8,984 nucleotides of DNA from assembly GCA_005880175.1 (NCBI GenBank), contig VBJR01000390.1, positions 1-8,984 on the forward strand. Reading direction: 5' to 3'. Below are positions 1-5,342 of this stretch, one piece after another. The position numbers and the translations under genes were made by a program. Under the pieces are notes generated by a model. It was given only the letters and a program-made list of their open reading frames with translations, had not been told where the DNA came from and searched no databases. Source of the stretch: Chloroflexota bacterium (GTDB lineage: Bacteria; Chloroflexota; Dormibacteria; Dormibacterales; Dormibacteraceae). Numbering within the stretch: the first letter of the stretch is position 1; every line of letters begins with the position of its first letter.

Positions 1-198
1 CAGTTCCTGGTCTTCGTGCCGACGGCCGAGCTGTTCCGGCAGATGCGGGTCGGCGTCGCGGCGCAGGACCTGCAGACGCAGTTCGGCGTGGACGAGGACG
101 ACAACGGCCTGGAGCGGTTCATCACGGCCACGCGGCGCCAGAACTTCCTGGTCCCGCCGCGCCGGCACCGATCGTTCCCGCTCCTCGAGCTCACCTAG
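1..198 (+). CDS. 3' end of a DyP-like peroxidase-family paralog (copy 1, cut by window edge)
   Basis: This is the last 65 codons of a gene that begins left of the window, read in frame 1 and ending with TAG at 196-198. The residues match the C-termini of the two complete copies downstream, including the DNGLERFITATRRQNFLVPPRR block and an ending in FPLLELT. In DyP-type peroxidases the equivalent C-terminal region runs into a GGxYFFVPP-like strand, which is why I place it in that superfamily. At DNA level 25-161 is identical to 3830-3966 in copy 3, while 97-191 is identical to 1868-1962 in copy 2, so this tail is a mosaic of the two. Nothing can be said about its N-terminus or export signal. 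A hairpin follows 25 bases after the stop. Confidence 0.85.
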   Translation, partial: QFLVFVPTAELFRQMRVGVAAQDLQTQFGVDEDDNGLERFITATRRQNFLVPPRRHRSFPLLELT

Positions 199-223
199 AC
201 CTTCACGGTTCCTCGGCTGTGGG

Positions 224-256
224 GGGGGCGCCGCCCTGCCATTTGGCGGCGTCCCC
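224..256 (+). terminator. Hairpin terminator after copy 1
   Basis: GGGGGCGCCGCC (224-235) pairs with GGCGGCGTCCCC (245-256) over 12 bp with one G-U pair and a 9-nt loop. It lies 25 bases past the stop codon of copy 1. The following TCTCTTGCATT is only moderately T-rich, so it is a weak intrinsic terminator or needs help. The position after the stop matches the hairpins after copies 2 and 3. Confidence 0.6.
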
Positions 257-285
257 TCTCTTGCATTCCTCTGCTTAGCAGTTCC

Positions 286-299
286 TTATTGGATGCTTA
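286..299 (+). promoter_or_regulatory. Shared upstream element TTATTGGATGCTTA (copy 2)
   Basis: TTATTGGATGCTTA matches TTATCGAATGCTTA at 2101-2114 in 12 of 14 positions. Both lie in the otherwise dissimilar upstream regions of paralogous genes, 173 and 278 bases before the start codons. Conservation in flanking DNA that has otherwise diverged suggests a promoter part or a regulator site. The role is inferred. Confidence 0.35.
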
Positions 300-300
300 C

Positions 301-335
301 GGCCCGCAACCTGGACTCATTCCAGATTGCGGGCC
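301..335 (+). other. Strong stem-loop in the copy 2 leader
   Basis: GGCCCGCAACCTGG (301-314) pairs with CCAGATTGCGGGCC (322-335): 13 of 14 positions pair, with a single C/A mismatch, around the 7-nt loop ACTCATT. No T-run follows, so a simple intrinsic terminator is unlikely. It lies just after the shared TTATTGGATGCTTA element and 137 bases before the copy 2 start. It may be a structured 5' leader, an attenuator or a dyad operator. Confidence 0.55.
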
Positions 336-453
336 ATGTTAGCTTCGTTGCGGATTCGCGTCGAGTCCGCTCAGGTGGGGGAAAGAGGCAGCTCTGCTGC
401 GATCGTGCGTCGATCTCTGCCTTGGCGGCACGGCGTCTGTCGCGTGTATCGAG

Positions 454-460
454 AGGAGGG
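454..460 (+). promoter_or_regulatory. Ribosome binding site of copy 2
   Basis: AGGAGGG lies 12 bases before ATG 473. The spacing is slightly long, but it is the only good Shine-Dalgarno match near an in-frame start. It supports ATG 473 rather than the in-frame ATG at 293, agreeing with the MxxEDFLR alignment to copy 3. Confidence 0.6.
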
Positions 461-472
461 ATAGGACACGAG

Positions 473-1969
473 ATGGCAGTGGAGGACTTTCTCCGCAGGT
501 CCATCAGCCGCCGCACCGCGCAGTTCGACATCGGCGCGTTCGTGCACCCGGCCCAGACGTTCAACGACGGGGCCGGCAACGTCGTCGCCCAGTTCGGCGT
601 GACGTACACGCTGCTGCAGCCGGCGACGCTCACCCGCAACCCGACGAAGGCGGACCAGACCACCCTGTCGAACGCGCTGGCCACGATCGAGGCGCACTAC
701 CCGTTCAGCCCGTCGGGCGTGTTCCTGCACGTGCTGTACGGGCTGCCGTACTTCAACCGCCTGCCGGCGACCCTGGTGTCGAGCAGGATGCCCAAGCTGG
801 CCTCGAGCACCAGCCGGCTCGTGCTCGAGGAGGTACCGGCCGGCGGCTTTCCGACGGACGTGGGCCAGGCCGGCATCACCAAGGACCGCTTCAACAACCG
901 CGTCGTCATCGAGCGCAACGACGTCCTCTTCGAGCTCCGCAGCGACAACCTCGGCGTCCTGGTGGACATCGCTGCCTGGGTGGCCGGCAGCAACAGCCTG
1001 AACGGGCAGAGCGTGACGTCGCCGGCGTTCAACGGGCTGTTCAGCTTCCAGACTCCGCGGCTCCAGTTCGTCCAGCCGGGCCTGCCCCGCAAGGTGGCGG
1101 ACGCGGCGTTCAGCAACATCAGCAACCAGCTGTACGAGTTCCACACGCGGATCAACCCGGACTCGTCGATGACGATGGGCTTCGTCGACCAGCAGACGAA
1201 CGCCAGCGCGCCGCCGAGCGACATCATCTTCGCCAGCACCGGCGCCGGCGCCGGGCTCACCACCGCGAAGGCGGGCGACTACTTCGACAACGGGGCGATC
1301 GCGCACTTCTCGCACGTCATCGAGGACCTGTACCAGTTCTACGCGTTGGCGAACCAGGACAACCGGCACCCGGACGGCGAGCCGTTCACCGAGCGGGTCA
1401 TGTACATGTTCCGGGCCAACCAGCTGGGGACGACGCACGGCCTGCCCAGCGAGGGCAACTCCGACCAGTTCACGAACGGCGGCGGCCCGGCGTTCATCAA
1501 CAACGTGTTCCAGGGCAACAACTCGGTGATGAACGAGGCCCGTGACAGCGGGGGCACGTTCGCGCCGGGCAACCAGACGCAGGACGCGACGTTCACCGGC
1601 CTGGGCCGGATCGGCCACATCGCGGGCCTGCAGCGGTTCGGGCGGACGACGTCCGGCAAGCCGCTGCACATCCGGAACGACGGCCCCGGCTTCGACAGCA
1701 TGGACGTCGGCGCGTTCCAGCTGTTCCCGGGCGGCGCCCAGGTGGGGGCCGGGAGCAACCAGTTCAAGCTCCAGTTCCTGGCCTTCGTGCCCACGGCCGA
1801 GCTGTTCCGGCAGATGCGGGTCGGCGTCGCGGCGCAGGACCTGCAGAGCCAGTTCAAGGTGGACGGCGACGACAACGGCCTGGAGCGGTTCATCACGGCC
1901 ACGCGGCGCCAGAACTTCCTGGTCCCGCCGCGCCGGCACCGATCGTTCCCGCTCCTCGAGCTGACGTAG
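473..1969 (+). CDS. DyP-like peroxidase-family protein, copy 2, lacking its Tat signal core
   Basis: The product is 498 aa and is homologous along its length to copy 3 (536 aa). It resembles a divergent DyP-type peroxidase: GFVDQ around D239 corresponds to the GxxDG catalytic-acid motif, a GHIAGLQR histidine sits where DyPs have the proximal heme ligand, and the C-terminus has FLVPPRR. It may belong to the Tat-exported DyP-related proteins known from haloarchaea and some actinobacteria; that family name is from memory. The N-terminus reads MAVEDFLRRSISRRTA and then jumps straight to QFDIG. Copy 3 has 35 more residues there, comprising the hydrophobic core and AxA cleavage site. Twin arginines remain (R13-R14), but no export signal does. 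The product should therefore be cytoplasmic, or the copy is decaying or mis-assembled. The frame is otherwise intact and ends before a strong terminator. Confidence 0.8.
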   Translation: MAVEDFLRRSISRRTAQFDIGAFVHPAQTFNDGAGNVVAQFGVTYTLLQPATLTRNPTKADQTTLSNALATIEAHYPFSPSGVFLHVLYGLPYFNRLPATLVSSRMPKLASSTSRLVLEEVPAGGFPTDVGQAGITKDRFNNRVVIERNDVLFELRSDNLGVLVDIAAWVAGSNSLNGQSVTSPAFNGLFSFQTPRLQFVQPGLPRKVADAAFSNISNQLYEFHTRINPDSSMTMGFVDQQTNASAPPSDIIFASTGAGAGLTTAKAGDYFDNGAIAHFSHVIEDLYQFYALANQDNRHPDGEPFTERVMYMFRANQLGTTHGLPSEGNSDQFTNGGGPAFINNVFQGNNSVMNEARDSGGTFAPGNQTQDATFTGLGRIGHIAGLQRFGRTTSGKPLHIRNDGPGFDSMDVGAFQLFPGGAQVGAGSNQFKLQFLAFVPTAELFRQMRVGVAAQDLQSQFKVDGDDNGLERFITATRRQNFLVPPRRHRSFPLLELT

Positions 1970-1993
1970 CAGCCGATCTCGCTCCTCGTGCGC

Positions 1994-2022
1994 AGAGGCC
2001 GCCCGTATGCCGGGCGGCCTCT
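1994..2022 (+). terminator. Intrinsic terminator after copy 2
   Basis: AGAGGCCGCCCG (1994-2005) and CGGGCGGCCTCT (2011-2022) form a perfect 12-bp stem with the loop TATGC, followed by CGTCTTTG. It starts 24 bases past the stop codon. It is the clearest terminator in the window and implies that copy 3 needs its own promoter. Confidence 0.85.
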
Positions 2023-2050
2023 CGTCTTTGTATACGCGGCGGTCCTTATA

Positions 2051-2064
2051 TGGAATCGCTCCCG
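2051..2064 (+). promoter_or_regulatory. Imperfect CebR/CelR-like operator, distal site
   Basis: TGGAATCGCTCCCG matches 11 of 14 positions of the cellobiose-repressor consensus TGGGAGCGCTCCCA (consensus from memory). The right half is nearly perfect and the left half is weak. It lies 119 bp centre-to-centre from the better site at 2170-2183, with the likely promoter between them. Alone it would be unconvincing. Confidence 0.3.
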
Positions 2065-2100
2065 GGCCGGCCAAGTTCGTCAGGCGCACTTATTGATGAA

Positions 2101-2114
2101 TTATCGAATGCTTA
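2101..2114 (+). promoter_or_regulatory. Shared upstream element TTATCGAATGCTTA (copy 3)
   Basis: This is the partner of TTATTGGATGCTTA at 286-299 (12 of 14 identical). A related word, TTATTGATGAATTA, sits directly upstream at 2090-2103 and overlaps it. The element lies 9 bases before the first of three contiguous inverted repeats. Confidence 0.35.
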
Positions 2115-2122
2115 TTGATATC

Positions 2123-2136
2123 TGCAACACGTTGCA
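2123..2136 (+). promoter_or_regulatory. Inverted repeat TGCAACACGTTGCA, operator-like
   Basis: Perfect 6-bp arms TGCAAC and GTTGCA surround a 2-base centre. Size and symmetry are typical of LacI- or TetR-type operators. It is the first of three inverted repeats packed end to end upstream of copy 3. The cognate regulator is unknown. Confidence 0.4.
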
Positions 2137-2168
2137 AAGTGAAGTTCCTACAGCTAGCGTCTTCACTT
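2137..2168 (+). promoter_or_regulatory. Long-spaced inverted repeat AAGTGAAG-N16-CTTCACTT
   Basis: The 8-bp arms at 2137-2144 and 2161-2168 are perfectly complementary and separated by 16 bases. It begins on the base after the preceding repeat and ends on the base before the CebR-like site. It could be a dyad operator or, if transcribed, a stem-loop. Confidence 0.4.
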
Positions 2169-2184
2169 GTGGGAGCGTTCCCAC
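2169..2184 (+). promoter_or_regulatory. CebR/CelR-like operator GTGGGAGCGTTCCCAC
   Basis: The 14-base core TGGGAGCGTTCCCA differs at one position from the cellobiose-repressor operator TGGGAGCGCTCCCA described for CebR in Streptomyces and CelR in Thermobifida. The outer G and C extend the symmetry to 16 bases with 7 of 8 base pairs matched. It lies 208 bases before the copy 3 start, within the presumed promoter or early leader. A LacI-family regulator is the expected ligand; no such gene lies in this window. Confidence 0.55.
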
Positions 2185-2375
2185 GGCGGATCGCCGGGGA
2201 GAGATCGAGGGGAGAAGAGAGGAGGTCGCAAGGGCACTGCAGCGCGCGCCGCGCGGCTGACGTTCGGGACGTCGCGCCACGCCGGGCGCCGAGAGGCTCG
2301 CCGCCTCCCGGGTTTGCCGCACACGCCAGGAGGGTGCTGACCCCGCACGTCCGCTGTTGCACCTGTTCTGTTCCC

Positions 2376-2385
2376 AAGGAAGGAG
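2376..2385 (+). promoter_or_regulatory. Ribosome binding site of copy 3
   Basis: AAGGAAGGAG ends 7 bases before ATG 2393, an optimal spacing. This fixes the start there rather than at the in-frame ATG at 2357, and gives a protein opening with a standard Tat signal. Confidence 0.8.
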
Positions 2386-2392
2386 ACGATTC

Positions 2393-4003
2393 ATGTCACT
2401 GGACCTGAACCTGGAGGACTTTCTGCGCTGGAGGTTCAGTCGGCGAACGGCCCTCAAGGCCGGCGTCGGCGCGGCCCTCTCGTCGCAGGCGCTGCTGCTG
2501 CAGGACCTGGCGATCGTGCCGCAGCGGCCGGCCCTCGCGGCCAGCTTCTCCGACATCCAGTTCGACATCGGCCGGTTCCTCACCCAGGCCCCGTCGGTCT
2601 TCAACGACGGCGGCGGCAACGTCACCGCGCAGTTCGGGCCGATCTTCACGATGCTGGCGCCCGCCCGCCTGACGCGGAACCCCGTCAGGGCTGACCAGAC
2701 GACCCTGAACAACGCGCTCAACCAGATCGAGGCCATCTACGCCGCGGCGCCGTCGGGCATCCTCATCGCGGCCGTGGCGTACGGCCTGCCCTACTTCAAC
2801 CGGCTGAACCAGACGGTGGTTCGGGCCCAGGTGCCGAAGCTGGCCTCCAACACGAGCCGGCTGGTGCTGGAGGAGTCGCCCGTCTTCCCGACGGACGTCG
2901 GCGCGCCCGGCATCACCAAGGACCGGTTCAACAACCGGGTCCAGATCGAGACGAACGACCTGTTCTTCGAGTTCCGCAGCGACTCGACGTTCATCCTCAA
3001 CGACGTCCTCACCTGGCTGCAGGGCAGCAACAGCCTGAACGGCAAGCAGATCGCGTCGCCGGCCTTCAACGGCCTGGTCCAGTTCGCGACGCCGCGCCTG
3101 ATGTTCGTGCAGATGGGCATGCCGCGGCGGGTCGCCGACTCCGCCGCCCAGTCCAACCCGACGCTGTACGAGTTCCACACACGGGTCAACCGCATCTCGT
3201 CGATGACGATGGGCTTCGTGGACCAGCAGTCGAACGCCAGCGCCGCGCCCGGCGACGTCATCTTCGCCAGCACCGGGGCCGGCGCCGGCCAGACCACGGC
3301 CCGGCCGGGCGACTACTTCGACAACGGGGCGTTCGCGCACCTGTCGCACGACATCGAGGACCTGTACCAGTTCTACGCGTTGGCGAACCAGGACAGCCGG
3401 CACCCGGACGGCGAGCCGTTCACCGAGCGGGTCATGTACATGTTCCGGGCCAACCAGCTGGGGACGACGCACGGCCTCCCCAACGAGGGCAACACCGACC
3501 AGTTCACGGACGGCGGCGGCCCCTCCTTCCTGAACAACGCGTTCCAGGGCAACAACTCGGTGATGAACGAGGCCCGGGACAACGCCGGCACGTTCGCGCC
3601 GGGCAACCAGACGCAGGACGCGACGTTCACCGGCCTGGGCCGGATCGGCCACGTCGCGGGCCTGCAGCGGTTCGGGCGGACGTCCGGCGGCGCGCCGCTC
3701 CACATCCGCAACGACGGCCCGGGCTTCGACCCCATGGACGTGGGGTCGTTCCAGCTGTTCCCGGGCGGCCAGACCATCGCGGCCGGGAGCAACCAGTTCA
3801 AGCTGCAGTTCCTGGTCTTCATGCCGTCGGCCGAGCTGTTCCGGCAGATGCGGGTCGGCGTCGCGGCGCAGGACCTGCAGACGCAGTTCGGCGTGGACGA
3901 GGACGACAACGGCCTGGAGCGGTTCATCACGGCCACGCGGCGCCAGAACTTCCTGGTCCCGCCGCGGCGGCACCGCGCGTTCCCGCTGCTCGAACTCCAG
4001 TAG
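2393..4003 (+). CDS. Tat-exported DyP-like peroxidase-family protein, copy 3
   Basis: The product is 536 aa. Residues 16-22 read SRRTALK, a good Tat motif, followed by a hydrophobic stretch and an ALA|A cleavage site near residue 49, so it is expected outside the membrane as a folded protein. The mature part looks like a divergent DyP-type peroxidase. GFVDQ (D277) stands where DyPs have GxxDG. An HLSHDIED stretch (H316, H319) stands where DyPs have the distal arginine (RRIRxD). GHVAGLQR (H420) is the candidate proximal heme ligand. PLHIRND (H437, R439) and the FITATRRQNFLVPPRR end match the last DyP strands. With the arginine replaced and the motif glycine changed to Gln, normal peroxidase activity is uncertain; heme binding is plausible but unproven. 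A strong ribosome binding site, a terminator and an upstream operator cluster mark it as the best-regulated copy. I am confident of the superfamily resemblance, not of the substrate. Confidence 0.83.
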   Translation: MSLDLNLEDFLRWRFSRRTALKAGVGAALSSQALLLQDLAIVPQRPALAASFSDIQFDIGRFLTQAPSVFNDGGGNVTAQFGPIFTMLAPARLTRNPVRADQTTLNNALNQIEAIYAAAPSGILIAAVAYGLPYFNRLNQTVVRAQVPKLASNTSRLVLEESPVFPTDVGAPGITKDRFNNRVQIETNDLFFEFRSDSTFILNDVLTWLQGSNSLNGKQIASPAFNGLVQFATPRLMFVQMGMPRRVADSAAQSNPTLYEFHTRVNRISSMTMGFVDQQSNASAAPGDVIFASTGAGAGQTTARPGDYFDNGAFAHLSHDIEDLYQFYALANQDSRHPDGEPFTERVMYMFRANQLGTTHGLPNEGNTDQFTDGGGPSFLNNAFQGNNSVMNEARDNAGTFAPGNQTQDATFTGLGRIGHVAGLQRFGRTSGGAPLHIRNDGPGFDPMDVGSFQLFPGGQTIAAGSNQFKLQFLVFMPSAELFRQMRVGVAAQDLQTQFGVDEDDNGLERFITATRRQNFLVPPRRHRAFPLLELQ

Positions 4004-4027
4004 CGACCATCGGGTTCTCCGGACGGA

Positions 4028-4055
4028 GGGGGCACCGCCGCGTGGCGGTGCCCCT
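4028..4055. terminator. Shared hairpin between convergent copy 3 and mntH
   Basis: GGGGCACCGCC (4029-4039) and GGCGGTGCCCC (4044-4054) form an 11-bp stem with the loop GCGT, extended by a G-T pair (4028/4055). TCTTCGCTCTGTG follows on the + strand. The stem lies 24 bases past the copy 3 stop and 12 bases past the mntH stop on the other strand, so it can serve both convergent genes. Confidence 0.7.
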
Positions 4056-4067
4056 CTTCGCTCTGTG

Positions 4068-5342
4068 TCAGAGCGCGATCGGGAGGGCCACGCCGAACGT
4101 CTGGAGCAGCAGGTACACGTTGAGCGTGACGATCACGGTCGCGATCGCCGCGGCGGCGGCGGTCGTCACGCGCGAGTTGACCAGCGAGCCCATCAGCCGC
4201 CGGTTGCTGGTGAAGACCACCAGCGGCACGAGCGCGAACGGGATGCCGAAGGACAGGAAGGCCTGGCTCAGCACCAGCGCGCGCGAGGGGTCGAACCCGA
4301 TCGCGATCACCACCAGCGCCGGGAGCATCGTGATCGCCCGGCGCAGGAAGATGGGGATCCGGCGGTGGATGAAGCCCTGCATCACCACCTGGCCGGACAG
4401 CGTGCCGACGCTGGACGAGGAGATGCCCGAGGCGAGCAGCGCCAGCCCGAAGATCAGGCCCGAGTGGTCGCCCAGGTACGCGTCCAGGCCGCTGAAGACC
4501 CGGGTGAGGTCGCTGCCCGCGTCCAGCAGGCCCCGGGAGTGGAACACCGCGGCCGCCGTCGCCAGCATCGCCATGTTGATCAGGCCGGCGACGCCCATCG
4601 CGAGGACCACGTCCACCAGCTCGAACCGGAAGATCCGGCGCCGCGCCTCGGACGTGGCGCCGACGATGCGCCGCTGCATCAGCGCCGAGTGCAGGTAGAT
4701 CACGTGGGGCATCACCGTCGCGCCGACGATGCCGACGGCGAGGAACACCGACTCGCCGCCCGAGAACTGGGGGACGAACGTGCCGCCGGCGACGCCGCTC
4801 AGCGACGGGCCCGCCTGCAGCACCTCGAGACCGAACGCGACGACCACCACGCCGACCAGCCCCGCGATCGCCGCCTCCAGGCGCCGGAAGCCCCACGCCT
4901 GGAGGCCGAGGATCGCGAACGCCATCACGCCCGTGAGCAGGCCCGCCACGAGGAGCGGCAGGTGGAACACGAGGTACAGGCCCAGCGCGGCGCCGATGAA
5001 CTCGGCCAGGTCGGTCGCCATCGCGATCACCTCGGCCTGCACCCACAGGAGCTTGGCCGACAGGGCCTGGACGAGCATCGCGATCAGGTTGGCCGACAGG
5101 ACCACCCAGAGCAGCGTGTAGCCGAACCGGGAGCCGCTGGCCATGTTGGTCGCGAAGTTGCCCGGGTCGATGTACGCGACGGCCGCGATGAAGGCGGGGC
5201 CCAGGAACGGCAGGACCGCGCGCAGCCCCCGCCGCTCTCCCGTCAGGACGCGCTCGGCCGCCTCGCGGATCCGCGCGTCCCCCGGCAGCACCTCGTTGAC
5301 CCCCACCACCGGCCGCTGGCTCTCGACCCGGACCGCTCCCAC
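4068..5342 (-). CDS. mntH: NRAMP/MntH-type divalent metal (manganese) transporter with TM2-TM3 loop deletion
   Basis: The product is 424 aa, a proton-coupled Mn(II)/Fe(II) importer of the inner membrane. It aligns closely with E. coli MntH. TM1 carries DPGN (D59, N62) and TM6 carries A208-x-x-M211 in GATVMPHVIYLHS, the metal-coordinating residues of the family. ATDLAEFIGAALG, SGQVVMQGF and LVPLVVFTS are also conserved. GTG 5342 is chosen because it shares its first base with the TAG stop of the upstream regulator (TAGTG), with GAGGAGG 10 bases before, which implies translational coupling. The oddity is at residues 98/99: SAKL is followed at once by LWVQAE, whereas E. coli has about 23 more residues there, covering the TM2-TM3 cytoplasmic loop and the start of TM3. 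The frame stays open. Whether this is a functional variant, a decayed gene or an assembly error cannot be settled here. Confidence 0.93.
   Translation of the reverse strand: MGAVRVESQRPVVGVNEVLPGDARIREAAERVLTGERRGLRAVLPFLGPAFIAAVAYIDPGNFATNMASGSRFGYTLLWVVLSANLIAMLVQALSAKLLWVQAEVIAMATDLAEFIGAALGLYLVFHLPLLVAGLLTGVMAFAILGLQAWGFRRLEAAIAGLVGVVVVAFGLEVLQAGPSLSGVAGGTFVPQFSGGESVFLAVGIVGATVMPHVIYLHSALMQRRIVGATSEARRRIFRFELVDVVLAMGVAGLINMAMLATAAAVFHSRGLLDAGSDLTRVFSGLDAYLGDHSGLIFGLALLASGISSSSVGTLSGQVVMQGFIHRRIPIFLRRAITMLPALVVIAIGFDPSRALVLSQAFLSFGIPFALVPLVVFTSNRRLMGSLVNSRVTTAAAAAIATVIVTLNVYLLLQTFGVALPIAL

Larger units (their letters stand above)
199..472 (+). other. Intergenic leader between copy 1 and copy 2
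   Basis: This 274-bp gap holds, in order, the copy 1 terminator hairpin, a 14-base element shared with the region upstream of copy 3 (286-299), a strong 35-nt stem-loop (301-335), and the ribosome binding site of copy 2. An open frame continuous with copy 2 runs up to an ATG at 293. Its residues show no similarity to copy 3, and it would run through the stem-loop, so I treat it as non-coding. I see no convincing -35/-10 pair; the promoter is probably near 260-300, which is less GC-rich than its surroundings. Confidence 0.5.
1970..2392 (+). other. 423-bp regulatory region upstream of copy 3
   Basis: The stretch starts with the copy 2 terminator. An AT-richer segment follows (about 2030-2170) with several TTATTGAT-like words, then a chain of inverted repeats (2123-2184). 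A purine-rich stretch (about 2198-2238) and a GC-rich leader with no convincing gene lead to the ribosome binding site. A candidate promoter is TTGATG (2093-2098) with TGATAT (2116-2121) 17 bases on, but the -10 match is poor. A 97-codon frame across 2115-2408 overlaps the copy 3 start in another frame, looks like shadow translation, and is not annotated. Confidence 0.55.

Noticed and set aside
293..472. N-terminal extension of copy 2 to ATG 293
   Set aside because: The extra 60 residues do not resemble copy 3, would be translated through the 301-335 stem-loop, and lack a ribosome binding site. ATG 473 has AGGAGGG and aligns with copy 3.
371..2089. Long 572-codon open frame opposite copy 2
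   Set aside because: It is the complement of a well-supported gene, very rich in Arg, Ala and Val as expected for GC-rich shadow translation. It also runs through the copy 2 terminator and shows no family motif.
2198..2238. Purine-rich run (GGGGAGAG, GAGGGGAGAAGAGAGGAGG) as a ribosome binding site for a missed gene
   Set aside because: No start codon at suitable spacing opens a plausible frame; it is more likely leader sequence.
2115..2408. Small 97-codon frame upstream of copy 3
   Set aside because: It runs through the operator cluster and overlaps the copy 3 start in another frame. No ribosome binding site or recognisable motif.
2396..3973. 525-codon frame opposite copy 3
   Set aside because: It mirrors the frame opposite copy 2 because the paralogs are similar. 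The apparent conservation is inherited from the sense strand.
1..4003. Tandem similar blocks as a mobile element or CRISPR-like repeat
   Set aside because: The repeated blocks are parts of coding sequences in register with the reading frame. No terminal inverted repeats, transposase or regularly spaced short repeats are present.
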